Assembly (NCBI RefSeq): GCF_001514205.1
Contig: NZ_KQ948786.1
Coordinates: forward strand, 1 to 64,000
Direction of reading: 5' to 3'
DNA length: 64,000 bases
Origin: Streptomyces griseoruber
GTDB lineage: Bacteria > Actinomycetota > Actinomycetes > Streptomycetales > Streptomycetaceae
In this document: one piece after another, positions 32,986 to 40,885 of the stretch
Layout of the letters: each line of letters begins with the position of its first letter
Position numbering within the stretch: the first letter of the stretch is position 1
The notes under the pieces: generated by a model
The model's database searches: none
What the model was told of the DNA's origin: nothing
What the model saw: only the letters and a program-made list of their open reading frames with translations
Program-made: the position numbers and the translations under genes

Positions 32986-34245
32986 TCAGGAGAGTCGTTT
33001 CTCCAGGAGTGTCACCGCGTACGGGCTGCCCGTGCCGCCGTCCTTCGCGCGTTGTTCGCCCACGACCGTGTAGCCCGCCGACTCGTAGTACGAGCGCAGG
33101 CGGGGGTTGGAGGAGAGGCAGTCCAGGCGGGCGTAGGGGCGGCCCGTTGCGGCGATGCGGGACTCGGCGTGGGTCAGGAGGGTGCGGCCCGTTGCCGGGG
33201 GTGCCGTGTACGGGGTGGTCATCAGGCGGTGGACGTAGCCGGCGTCGGGTGGGCGGGGGCCCCAGGCGGCGGGGTCGTCCCACCAGAGTTCGTAGGCGCC
33301 GGTCAGGGAGCCGGCGGTGTGGGTGAGCCAGACCTCGCCGTCCTGCATGCGGTCGCGGAAGTGGGTCTCGTCCTTCTCGCCCGGCTTCCACTGGTCGATG
33401 CCGTGGGCGAGTTGCCAGAGGGCGCAGGTGTCGCGGAGGCGGACCAGGAGGGGGGCGTCCGCCGGGGTCGCCCTGCGGTGGGTCGGATCCGGCCAGGTGG
33501 TGGGGAGCGGTTCGAGGAGGTGAGCGCGGAGGGCGTCCGAGAGGGTCTCCGCGTTCAGGCCCAGGGCGTTCGTCACGTAGGACTCCACCGAGCCGTACCG
33601 CGACCGCAGGGACTTCAGGAACAGGCGCATCGTCGACCCGGGGGCCCTCCCGAAGGCCGGCCAGGCGGGGGAGCGGCCCTCGTTGCGGGCCTGCCAGTCG
33701 GCGAGCAGGGCCGGGGCCGCCAGTTCCGTCAGGGTGAAGTCGAAGACGATCGTCTCGTCGGGGACGCCCAGGAGGGCCAGGACCAGGGCCGCGAGCTGGC
33801 CCGTGCGGTCCTTGCCCGAGGCGCAGTGGAAGGCCAGCGGGGCCGCCCCGGCGTCCGCGATCAGTTCGAGGGCTGCCGCGATCTCCTTCGTGCCGTCCTC
33901 CGCCACCTCCGTGTAGCGGGCGGAGAGGTAGGAGGCGGGGTCCACGTCCTGGGTCAACGCCGCCTGGTTGTAGGGGCGGTGTTCGATGCTGAGGTTGTGG
34001 TAGGCGAAGGAGGGGTCCGTCGGGACGCGGCCCGAGGTGTCGGCCTCCCAGGGGTGGCGGAGGTCGATCACGGTGGCCACGGACAGGGACAGGAAGCGGT
34101 GCCAGTCCGGGGTGTCCTTCGTCAGCTTGCCCAGGGAGTCCGCGCGGTAGAGCCGGCCGGGGCGGATACGGAGGCCGTCGGCGGTGCGGTAGCCGCCCAG
34201 GTCGCGGAAGTTGCGCAGCTTGTCGAACGCGAGGTGTCTGTCCAC
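32986..34245 (-). CDS. Tyrosine phosphatase - GNAT acetyltransferase fusion
   Basis: A 419-residue two-domain protein. Residues 1-250 are a bacterial tyrosine/lipid phosphatase (Y_phosphatase3): FDKLRNFRDLGGYRT, the loop TVIDLRHPWEAD and the active site HCASGKDRTG with C141 and R147 (CX5R). Residues about 256-417 are a GNAT acetyltransferase (RRATPADAPLLVRLRD, then LLTHAESRIAATGRPYARLD, SNPRLRSYYESAGYTVVGE). There is no linker of note and the frame is continuous, so this is a real fusion. Substrates of either half are unknown; both act in the cytosol by expectation. Convergent with rtcB. Confidence 0.85.
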   Translation of the reverse strand: MDRHLAFDKLRNFRDLGGYRTADGLRIRPGRLYRADSLGKLTKDTPDWHRFLSLSVATVIDLRHPWEADTSGRVPTDPSFAYHNLSIEHRPYNQAALTQDVDPASYLSARYTEVAEDGTKEIAAALELIADAGAAPLAFHCASGKDRTGQLAALVLALLGVPDETIVFDFTLTELAAPALLADWQARNEGRSPAWPAFGRAPGSTMRLFLKSLRSRYGSVESYVTNALGLNAETLSDALRAHLLEPLPTTWPDPTHRRATPADAPLLVRLRDTCALWQLAHGIDQWKPGEKDETHFRDRMQDGEVWLTHTAGSLTGAYELWWDDPAAWGPRPPDAGYVHRLMTTPYTAPPATGRTLLTHAESRIAATGRPYARLDCLSSNPRLRSYYESAGYTVVGEQRAKDGGTGSPYAVTLLEKRLS

Positions 34246-34336
34246 GGCGTGACTCTATGCGGACGGTCCGGAACCGGGTGGGGGCGAACTGGTGTCTTAG
34301 GCTGGCCAGTTCGGGTCGTTGACACGGGGGTGTCGG

Positions 34337-34621
34337 ATGCAGCGGATGCGTGGGTCGGTGGCGGTGGCGGGGCTCGTGCTCGTCGTGGGGGCTCTGCTCG
34401 CCGGGTGTTCGCAGGGGTACGAGGACGAGCGGGGGAAGGGGGACGCGCCGGTCGCCGGGAAGGCGGGGGACGACACCCCGGCCGAGGTGTTCAACATGCC
34501 GGACGGGTTCGGGAATCTCGCCACCAAGTGTGTGGGGCACGGGTTCCGGGCGTATGTGACGACCAACGCGACCGGGCCGTCCAATGTGCAGATCGTCGAG
34601 GACACGTCGTGCGGTGGGTGA
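34337..34621 (+). CDS. Small lipoprotein, twin copy A
   Basis: A 94-residue lipoprotein: MQRMRGSVAVAGLVLVVGAL leads to lipobox LAGC (Cys about 24). The mature part, about 70 residues, contains ERGKGDAPVAGKAGDD, EVFNMPDGFGNLATKCVGHG and a single further cysteine near the end (DTSCGG). The same words appear in the next gene. Start could also be ATG 34346. Family: unknown, but PDGFGNLATKC is a pattern I know from many small Streptomyces lipoproteins. Confidence 0.75.
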   Translation: MQRMRGSVAVAGLVLVVGALLAGCSQGYEDERGKGDAPVAGKAGDDTPAEVFNMPDGFGNLATKCVGHGFRAYVTTNATGPSNVQIVEDTSCGG

Positions 34622-34911
34622 GCGCGGGGGCGGTGGCCGTGCTCGTGCTCGCGCTGGGCGGGTGTTCGCAGCAGTACTACGAGGAGCGGGGCAAGGCCGA
34701 CGCCCCGGTGGCGGGGCGGGCGGGGGAGGACTCCGCCGCCGAGGTCTACAACTTCCCCGACGGGTTCGGGAACCTCGCCACCAAGTGTGTGGGGAAGGGC
34801 AGGCGGGCGTACGCGACGACGAAGTTCGTGCAGCAGCAGGACGAGGACGACGTGATCATCGTTCCGGCCAACGCGGTGATCGTCGACGACCCGGGGTGTC
34901 AGGCGCCGTGA
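34609..34911 (+). CDS. Small lipoprotein, twin copy B
   Basis: A 100-residue lipoprotein that is a tandem paralogue of copy A: lipobox LGGC, then ERGKADAPVAGRAGEDSAAE, YNFPDGFGNLATKCVGKG and RRAYATTKF. About half of the mature residues are the same as in copy A. GTG 34609 overlaps the end of copy A by 13 bp; GTG 34618 would give an exact 4-bp GTGA overlap and is an equally good start. So the two are translated together. The C-terminal cysteine is again kept (DDPGCQAP). Confidence 0.72.
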   Translation: MRWVSAGAVAVLVLALGGCSQQYYEERGKADAPVAGRAGEDSAAEVYNFPDGFGNLATKCVGKGRRAYATTKFVQQQDEDDVIIVPANAVIVDDPGCQAP

Positions 34912-34915
34912 GCGG

Positions 34916-35050
34916 TCACTTCGCGTGCCGCACCGCGTAGATCATGACGAACGCCACGATGTGGATGCCGAAGAGGAAGTAGCCGAGCCACCACCACATC
35001 TGGCGTTCGTCGTGCGGCCCCTTCGGTTCCCGCGGGTCCTTGGACGTCAT
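34916..35050 (-). CDS. 44-residue single-pass membrane protein
   Basis: A tiny protein, easily overlooked: MTSKDPREPKGPHDERQM is a charged N-terminus; then WWWLGYFLFGIHIVAFVMI is a membrane helix, ending YAVRHAK. It resembles DUF6126-type small Streptomyces proteins, though I am not sure. Its start codon overlaps the stop of the SDR gene by 4 bp (ATGA), so it is translated with that gene. Function unknown. Confidence 0.72.
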   Translation of the reverse strand: MTSKDPREPKGPHDERQMWWWLGYFLFGIHIVAFVMIYAVRHAK

Positions 35051-35826
35051 GACAGTTCCCGGTGGACCTTGGTGTTCGAGGCCTGGGCGCGGGGGCGCAG
35101 CACCAGGAGGTCGACGTTGACGTGGCTGGGCCGGGTCACCGTCCAGGCGATGGTGTCGGCGACGTCGTCGGCGGTGAGGGGGTCGGCGACGCCCTCGTAG
35201 ACCTTGGCGGCCCTGTCCTCGTCGCCGCCGAAGCGGGTGAGGGCGAACTCGTCGGTCTTGACCATGCCGGGGGCGATCTCGATGACGCGGACCGGCCGGC
35301 CGACGATCTCCAGGCGGAGGGTCTCGGCGAGGACGTGGGCGCCGTGCTTGGCGGCGACATAGCCGGCGCCGCCCTCGTAGGTGCCGTGGCCGGCGGTGGA
35401 GGAGACGACGACGATCGTGCCGTCGCCGCTCGCGTCCAGCTTGGGCAGCAGGGCCTGGGTGAGGTTGAGGGTGCCGATGACGTTCGTCTCGTACATCGAG
35501 CGCCAGTCGGCCGGGTCGCCGGTGGCCACCGGGTCGGCGCCGAGTGCCCCGCCGGCGTTGTTGATCAGGACGCCGACGGTCGTGAAGGCGGTCGCGAACT
35601 CGTCGACGGCCGCGCGGTCCGTGACGTCCAGCGGGTACGCGGTCGCCGAGCCGCCCGCCGCGACGATCTCCTCGGCCAGCGCCTCGATGCGGTCCTTGCG
35701 GCGGGCGGTGAGGACGACGCGGTAGCCGGCGGCGGCGAGCCGGCGGGCCGTGGCGGCGCCGATTCCGCTGCTCGCACCGGTGACGACGGCGATGCGGGAG
35801 GCGGCGGACGGGGCGGCGGTGGCCAT
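35047..35826 (-). CDS. SDR-family oxidoreductase (classical)
   Basis: A 259-residue classical short-chain dehydrogenase. Cofactor site TGASSGIGAATARRLAAAG, then LTARRKDRI (Arg pair, so NADP is likely), NNAGGALG, catalytic serine in VVVSSTAGHG, and YVAAKHG with Tyr and Lys of YxxxK. It matches YdfG/malonic semialdehyde or serine dehydrogenase-like enzymes (PGMVKTDEFALTRF segment). Substrate not fixed. Start ATG 35826. The downstream 44-residue membrane protein is coupled to it. Confidence 0.9.
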   Translation of the reverse strand: MATAAPSAASRIAVVTGASSGIGAATARRLAAAGYRVVLTARRKDRIEALAEEIVAAGGSATAYPLDVTDRAAVDEFATAFTTVGVLINNAGGALGADPVATGDPADWRSMYETNVIGTLNLTQALLPKLDASGDGTIVVVSSTAGHGTYEGGAGYVAAKHGAHVLAETLRLEIVGRPVRVIEIAPGMVKTDEFALTRFGGDEDRAAKVYEGVADPLTADDVADTIAWTVTRPSHVNVDLLVLRPRAQASNTKVHRELS

Positions 35827-35943
35827 GGGACTGCTCCTCGGGCGTGGCGTGGCGGGCGCGGAAGAATGCCGGCCTCGAAAGGCCGTCCGGCCAGGATAGG
35901 TGGGAAAATCGAGACGGGTGATCCTCTGTCCGGGAGGTGGACC

Positions 35944-36381
35944 ATGGGACAGGCGCGAGAGGTCATGGACCGGCTGACCGAAGCCCTCACCACGAAGGCG
36001 GACCCCAAGAGCGTCGCCGAGCTGTACGCGCCGGACGCGGTCGCCGTCACCCCTGACGGCGGGGAGCTGCACGGGCGCGAGAACATCGTCGACTACTGGC
36101 GGCAGATGACCGAGATGATCACTGACGCCCGCTACGAGTCGGTGTACGCGTACGAGGTCGGCGACACCGCGATCGACGAGGGGTACTACCACGGCAGGAA
36201 CACGGGGCCGATCCCGCTGCCGTCGGGTGAGTCGCTGCCGGCCACCGGCAAAGAGGTGAGGCTCCGCGGGGTCGATTTCGCCGAGGTGGCGGACGGCCGG
36301 ATCGTCCGTTACCGGCTGTACTTCGACCAGATGGAGTTCCTGGAGCAGCTGGGGCTGCTGCCCGAGGGCATGCAGCAGTGA
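35944..36381 (+). CDS. SnoaL-like / NTF2-fold protein
   Basis: A 145-residue protein of the nuclear transport factor 2-like fold: LYAPDAVAVTPDGGELHGRE, then IVDYWRQMTEMI and the C-terminal DFAEVADGRIVRYRLYFDQM, which is typical for SnoaL-like polyketide cyclase relatives that bind small hydrophobic molecules. No catalytic residue can be named. The gene is divergent from the SDR gene (118 bp between), which may point to a common substrate, but this is inference. GGGAGGTGG lies before ATG 35944. Confidence 0.82.
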   Translation: MGQAREVMDRLTEALTTKADPKSVAELYAPDAVAVTPDGGELHGRENIVDYWRQMTEMITDARYESVYAYEVGDTAIDEGYYHGRNTGPIPLPSGESLPATGKEVRLRGVDFAEVADGRIVRYRLYFDQMEFLEQLGLLPEGMQQ

Positions 36382-36390
36382 GGGAGCCGC

Positions 36391-36726
36391 TCAGTCGCCG
36401 CGCGGGGCCCACATGATCACGGCCATGCCCGCGAGGCAGATCAGCGCGCCCGCGATGTCCCAGCGGTCGGGCCGGAAGCCGTCGGCGACCACGCCCCACA
36501 GGATCGAGCCGGCGACGAAGATCCCGCCGTACGCGGCGAGGACGCGGCCGAAGTGGGCGTCGGGCTGGAAGGTGGCGACGAAGCCGTAGGCGCCGAGGGC
36601 GAGGACCCCGCCGGTGGCCCAGAGCCAGCCGCGGTGTTCGCGCACGCCCTGCCAGACCAGCCAGGCGCCGCCGATCTCGAGGAGCGCGGCGAGGGTGAAG
36701 AGGGCGGCGGAGCGCAGCACGAACAT
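36391..36726 (-). CDS. YnfA-family small multidrug-resistance-like membrane protein
   Basis: A 111-residue UPF0060/YnfA protein with four membrane segments: LFTLAALLEIGGAWLVWQGV, then LWATGGVLALGAYGFVAT, GRVLAAYGGIFVAGSILWG and WDIAGALICLAGMAVIMWA. The motifs FQPDAHFGRVLAAYGG and DGFRPDRWDI are fully typical. It belongs to the drug/metabolite transporter world and may export cations or biocides. Start ATG 36726. Confidence 0.92.
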   Translation of the reverse strand: MFVLRSAALFTLAALLEIGGAWLVWQGVREHRGWLWATGGVLALGAYGFVATFQPDAHFGRVLAAYGGIFVAGSILWGVVADGFRPDRWDIAGALICLAGMAVIMWAPRGD

Positions 36727-36837
36727 GCCGTTCAGCCTCGCACGCCCCGGTACGTCACCTGTTGGAGGGCGCCTCACCGCCCGCTCTCCGTGGGATACAT
36801 CCCACCGGTAGGACCCGGCCGACGGAGGAGTGGTGGT

Positions 36838-37305
36838 ATGCGCAGGATGCGGGGGTTCGCCGTGTGGGGGGCCATGGGGGTGCTGGCGGTGGGCTCGCCC
36901 GCGGTGGCGGGGGACGCGGCCGAGGCCGATCTGTCGTACCACGGGTTCGCGGTCCTGCACGGCGGGCGGGTCGACGTACGGCTGACTCCGCGCAACCACG
37001 GTCCGGCGGACGTGGCCGACGCGACCGTACGGCTGCGCTGGTCGGTGCCGCTCGCGGCGCGGGGCCAGCGGTTGCCGGACGGGTGTGCGCGGACCGGGGA
37101 GCGGTCGGTGGTGTGCCGTACGGGTGCGCTGGCGGCGGACACCCTGGGGGAGCGGATCGAGCTGGGGGTACGGCTGCGGGGGCGGCCGGCGGAGGCGACG
37201 CTGGACGTCGACACGGTGTGGGCGGGCGGGGCGGTGGACCGCAACCGGGCCAACGACCGGCAGCAGGTGCTGGTGCTGGACACGGGGGACGCCTACTACT
37301 TCTGA
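36838..37305 (+). CDS. Secreted protein with one DUF11-like Ig-type domain
   Basis: A 155-residue exported protein. Signal peptide MRRMRGFAVWGAMGVLAVGS, cleaved near AVAGDAA. The mature part is one beta-rich repeat of the kind seen in conserved-repeat (DUF11) domains: VDVRLTPRNHGPADVADATV, LPDGCARTGERSVVCRTG (two cysteines) and DRNRANDRQQVLVL. No wall anchor is seen. Function unknown. It is divergent from ynfA. Confidence 0.7.
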   Translation: MRRMRGFAVWGAMGVLAVGSPAVAGDAAEADLSYHGFAVLHGGRVDVRLTPRNHGPADVADATVRLRWSVPLAARGQRLPDGCARTGERSVVCRTGALAADTLGERIELGVRLRGRPAEATLDVDTVWAGGAVDRNRANDRQQVLVLDTGDAYYF

Positions 37306-37363
37306 GGGCCGTGAGGTCCCTGAGTACGATCTCAGCAGGCGGCGCTGACGAAGGGGTTGGGCG

Positions 37364-37837
37364 ATGTCCGGGAACGTGCGGTCGGGTCTGCTGGACGAGC
37401 TGTCCGTGGTCTCCCGCCGGTACGTGGCGTCGTACGCCCTGTTCAACCAGGCTTTGGCGGACCGGCTCGGGCTGCATCCGACCGATCTTCAGTGTCTGAA
37501 TCTGCTGACGTTGGAGCCGGACCCGGTGACGGCGGGCCGGGTGGCCGAGCTGACCGGGCTGACCACGGGGTCGGCGACCCGGCTGGTGGACCGGCTGGAG
37601 CGGGCGGGGTACGTGGTGCGGGAGCGGGACGCGGTCGACCGGCGGCGGGTGCTGGTGGCGCCGGTGCCGGAGCGGATCGCGGAGTTCGGGCGGATGTGGG
37701 AGCGGCTGGGCGGGGACCGGACGCCCCTGTTCGCGGATCTGGCGGATGCGGAGCTGGCCGTGATCGTGCGGCACATGAGGCGGACGGTGGAGTTCCACGG
37801 GGAGCGGATCGCGCGACTGCGGGAAGGCCGGGTGTAG
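37364..37837 (+). CDS. MarR-family transcriptional regulator
   Basis: A 157-residue MarR protein. The winged helix region is LHPTDLQCLNLLTLEPDPVT, then GRVAELTGLTTGSATRLVDR (recognition helix) and LERAGYVVRERDAVDRRRVL (wing). The N- and C-terminal helices form the dimer. It is followed after 6 bp by a permease gene and then its partner, so it probably controls this operon. The ligand is unknown. Confidence 0.9.
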   Translation: MSGNVRSGLLDELSVVSRRYVASYALFNQALADRLGLHPTDLQCLNLLTLEPDPVTAGRVAELTGLTTGSATRLVDRLERAGYVVRERDAVDRRRVLVAPVPERIAEFGRMWERLGGDRTPLFADLADAELAVIVRHMRRTVEFHGERIARLREGRV

Positions 37838-37843
37838 GGGGAC

Positions 37844-38947
37844 ATGCGGGACACGGGCATACGGGGCTCCGGCATACCGGACTTCCGGGATTCCGAGACG
37901 CTGGAGTTCGGCGTGGTGCAGGCCCGCCGGCAGGCGCGGGCGGCCGAGGCGGCTCAGGAGGCTCAGGCGGCCGAGGCGGTGTCCGTGCGGGGGCTGCCCC
38001 GGCACTGGCTTCTGGTGCTGTTCGGCGCGGCGGTGCTGCCGGGGGCGGTGCTGGTGGTCGTGGGGCGGTCGCTGGAGGAGCCGGCCGTACAGGCGTGGCG
38101 GACGGTGTGTCTGGCGGTGACCGTGCAGGCGCTGCCGTTCTTGTTGCTGGGGACGGCGCTGTCGGGGGCGATCAACGCGTTCGTGCCGGCGAGTGTGTTC
38201 AGCAGGCTGCTGCCGAAGCGGCCCGCGCTGGCGGTGCCGGTGGCGGGGGTGGCGGGGGTGGTGCTGCCGGGGTGCGAGTGCGCTTCGGTACCGGTGGCGA
38301 ACAGTCTGATCGGGCGGGGGGTCACCCCGGCGGCGGCGTTCGCGTTCCTGCTGTCCGCGCCCGCGATCAACCCGGTGGTGCTGACGGCGACGGCGGTGGC
38401 GTTCCCGGGCAGCCCGGAGATGGTGCTGGCCCGGCTGCTGGCCTCGCTGGTGACGGCGGCCGCGATGGGCTGGCTGTGGCTCTGGCTGGGGCGCGAGGAG
38501 TGGCTGCGGCCGGCCGTGCGGCACACCGGGCACCGGGCGGGGCACAGCCGCTGGGAGGAGTTCCGGCAGGGTTTCCAGCACGACTTCCTGCACGCGGGGG
38601 GTTTCCTGGTGGTCGGGGCGATGGCGGCGGCGACGTTCAACGTGGCGGTGCCGCGGTCGGTGCTGGACGTGTTCTCGGGGTCGCCGTGGCTGTCGGTGCT
38701 GTTCCTGGCGGCGCTGGCGATCCTGCTGGCGGTGTGCAGTGAGGCGGACGCGTTCGTGGCGGCCTCGCTGAGCGGGTTCTCGCCGGTGGCGCGGCTGGCG
38801 TTCATGGTGGTCGGGCCGATGGTCGATCTGAAGCTGATCGCGTTGCAGGCGGGGACGTTCGGGCGGGCCTTCGCGGTCCGGTTCTCCTCGGCGACGGTGG
38901 TCGTCGCGGTGGTGTGCAGCGCGGTCGTGGGAGGGGTGCTGCTGTGA
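37844..38947 (+). CDS. Permease, UPF0718/DUF318 (YcgR/YraQ-like)
   Basis: A 367-residue membrane protein with a disordered, charged N-terminus (1-50) and about eight membrane segments. The family signature is VLPGCECASVPVANSLIGRG (Cys-Glu-Cys), repeated in weaker form in the second half (LLAVCSEADAFVAASL). It works with the protein of the next gene, as in the Bacillus YcgR/YcgQ pair; a metal or metalloid substrate is likely from the Cys motifs but not proven. It is overlapped by the next gene by 4 bp (GTGA). Confidence 0.85.
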   Translation: MRDTGIRGSGIPDFRDSETLEFGVVQARRQARAAEAAQEAQAAEAVSVRGLPRHWLLVLFGAAVLPGAVLVVVGRSLEEPAVQAWRTVCLAVTVQALPFLLLGTALSGAINAFVPASVFSRLLPKRPALAVPVAGVAGVVLPGCECASVPVANSLIGRGVTPAAAFAFLLSAPAINPVVLTATAVAFPGSPEMVLARLLASLVTAAAMGWLWLWLGREEWLRPAVRHTGHRAGHSRWEEFRQGFQHDFLHAGGFLVVGAMAAATFNVAVPRSVLDVFSGSPWLSVLFLAALAILLAVCSEADAFVAASLSGFSPVARLAFMVVGPMVDLKLIALQAGTFGRAFAVRFSSATVVVAVVCSAVVGGVLL

Positions 38948-39702
38948 AGCGGTTCATGCGGGTCGCGTTGCTGGTGCTGTGCGGGCTGGGTTTGTTGCAG
39001 ACCGCGCTGTTCACGGACGAGTACCTACGGTTCGTGAAGCCGGGGATGCGCTGGCTGCTGATCGCGTCGGGTGTGGTGCTGGTGGGCCTGGGGGTCCTGG
39101 AGGCGCTGTCCGCGCGCCTGGGGCGGAAGGAGCGGGGACGTCACGAGGGGCACCACGAGGGACCTGGGGAGCACGACGGTCACGGCCATGACCACTCCCG
39201 GGTCCCGCGCGTGGCCTGGCTGCTGTTCCTGCCGGTGCTGAGCCTGCTGTTCTACGCCCCGCCCGCGCTCGGCTCGTACACGGCCGCACGGGAGCCGGCC
39301 AAGGTGGTCGCGGTGCAGGACGACGGGTTCGATCCGCTGCCGGCGACCTCGCCGCTGCCGATCACGCTGACCGGGTTCACCCAGCGGGTGCAGCAGGACC
39401 GCAGCCGGGCGATCAAGGGGCGCGCGGTGCAGCTCACGGGGTTCGTCTCGCCGGCCGACGGGGGCGGCTGGTACCTGACGCGGATCCTCATCAGCTGCTG
39501 CGCGGCGGACGCCACCACGCTGAAGGTACGGGTGTACGGCGGCACCCCGCCGAAGGCGGACACCTGGGTGACGGTCACCGGGACCTGGCACCCGGGCGGC
39601 ACACTGGGCACCTCGTCGGCGGCGGTGGCGGTGGACGCCCGGAGCCTGAAGAAGGTGCGCAAGCCGTCGAACGCGTACATGGACGCGCTTCCCCTGGGCT
39701 GA
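38944..39702 (+). CDS. TIGR03943/DUF1980 permease subunit with His-rich loop
   Basis: A 252-residue partner of the UPF0718 permease (YcgQ type). Two N-terminal membrane segments (about 6-22 and 35-52), a loop with seven histidines in residues 67-84 (RHEGHHEGPGEHDGHGHDH), one more membrane segment (about 90-106), then an outer OB-like domain with VQLTGFVSPADGGGWYLTR and the vicinal cysteine pair in LISCCAADA. The histidine loop and the CC pair point to metal binding. Start GTG 38944 overlaps the permease stop. Confidence 0.85.
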   Translation: MKRFMRVALLVLCGLGLLQTALFTDEYLRFVKPGMRWLLIASGVVLVGLGVLEALSARLGRKERGRHEGHHEGPGEHDGHGHDHSRVPRVAWLLFLPVLSLLFYAPPALGSYTAAREPAKVVAVQDDGFDPLPATSPLPITLTGFTQRVQQDRSRAIKGRAVQLTGFVSPADGGGWYLTRILISCCAADATTLKVRVYGGTPPKADTWVTVTGTWHPGGTLGTSSAAVAVDARSLKKVRKPSNAYMDALPLG

Positions 39703-39744
39703 CGCCGGGCCTCCTCGGGAGCCGGGAATAGCCGGAGGCGGGGG

Positions 39745-39775
39745 ACCGTTCAAGGGCTATAGTTGAACGGTCAAC
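39745..39775 (+). promoter_or_regulatory. Nested inverted repeats before the LLM oxidoreductase gene
   Basis: ACCGTTCAA (39745-39753) and TTGAACGGT (39763-39771) are perfect 9-bp arms with a 9-bp spacer. The right arm is also part of a second repeat, GTTGA-ACGG-TCAAC (39762-39775). The element ends 21 bp before the start codon, overlapping the expected promoter. TTGAAC half-sites suit a MarR/TetR-like regulator; which one is unknown. Confidence 0.6.
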
Positions 39776-39796
39776 AACTTGGGAGGTTGAGCGACC

Positions 39797-40885
39797 ATGC
39801 AGTTCGGGATCTTCACGGTGGGCGATGTGACGCCGGACCCGACGACCGGCCGTACGCCGAGCGAGCGGGAGCGGATCAAGGCCATGGTCGCCATCGCGCT
39901 CAAGGCGGAGGAGGTCGGGCTCGACGTCTTCGCCACCGGGGAGCACCACAACCCGCCGTTCGTGCCCTCGTCGCCGACCACCATGCTCGGGTACGTCGCG
40001 GCGCGCACGGAGAAGCTGATCCTCTCCACCTCCACCACCCTCATCACCACCAACGACCCGGTGAAGATCGCCGAGGACTTCGCGATGCTCCAGCACCTGG
40101 CCGACGGCCGGGTGGACCTGATGATGGGGCGCGGCAACACCGGTCCCGTCTACCCCTGGTTCGGGCAGGACATCCGGCAGGGCATCAACCTCGCCGTCGA
40201 GAACTACGCGCTGCTGCGCCGGCTGTGGCGGGAGGACGTCGTGGACTGGGAGGGCAAGTTCCGCAGCCCGCTCCAGGGCTTCACCTCCACGCCGAGGCCC
40301 CTCGACGACGTCCCGCCGTTCGTCTGGCACGGCTCCATCCGGTCCCCGGAGATCGCCGAGCAGGCCGCCTACTACGGTGACGGCTTCTTCCACAACAACA
40401 TCTTCTGGCCCGCCGACCACACCAAGCGCATGGTCGAGCTGTACCGGTCCCGGTACGCCCACTACGGGCACGGCACGCCCGAGCAGGCCATCGTGGGGCT
40501 GGGCGGCCAGGTGTTCATGCGGAAGAACTCGCAGGACGCGGTGCGCGAGTTCCGCCCCTACTTCGACAACGCGCCCGTCTACGGGCACGGCCCGTCCCTG
40601 GAGGACTTCACCGAGCAGACCCCGCTGACCGTCGGCACGCCCGAGCAGGTCGTCGAGAAGACCCTCGCCTTCCGCGAGTACGCCGGCGACTACCAGCGCC
40701 AGCTGTTCCTGCTCGACCACGCGGGGCTGCCGCTGAAGACCGTCCTGGAGCAGATCGACCTGCTCGGCGAGGAGGTCGTGCCGGTGCTGCGCAAGGAGTT
40801 CGCCGCCGGGCGCCCGGCCGAGGTACCGGAGGCGCCCACCCACCAGTCGCTGCTGGCGGCCGCACGGAAGGAGACCGTGGCATGA
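39797..40885 (+). CDS. LLM class flavin-dependent oxidoreductase (CE1758-like)
   Basis: A 362-residue TIM-barrel flavin enzyme related to bacterial luciferase, of the CE1758-like subfamily: MQFGIFTVGDVTPDPTTGRT, GLDVFATGEHHNPPFVPSSP, LMMGRGNTGPVYPWFGQDI and HGSIRSPEIAEQAAYYGDGF. It needs reduced FMN, which the reductase of the next gene can give. Strong ribosome site GGGAGG before the ATG. Organic substrate unknown. The 4-bp overlap with the next gene shows a two-gene operon. Confidence 0.92.
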   Translation: MQFGIFTVGDVTPDPTTGRTPSERERIKAMVAIALKAEEVGLDVFATGEHHNPPFVPSSPTTMLGYVAARTEKLILSTSTTLITTNDPVKIAEDFAMLQHLADGRVDLMMGRGNTGPVYPWFGQDIRQGINLAVENYALLRRLWREDVVDWEGKFRSPLQGFTSTPRPLDDVPPFVWHGSIRSPEIAEQAAYYGDGFFHNNIFWPADHTKRMVELYRSRYAHYGHGTPEQAIVGLGGQVFMRKNSQDAVREFRPYFDNAPVYGHGPSLEDFTEQTPLTVGTPEQVVEKTLAFREYAGDYQRQLFLLDHAGLPLKTVLEQIDLLGEEVVPVLRKEFAAGRPAEVPEAPTHQSLLAAARKETVA

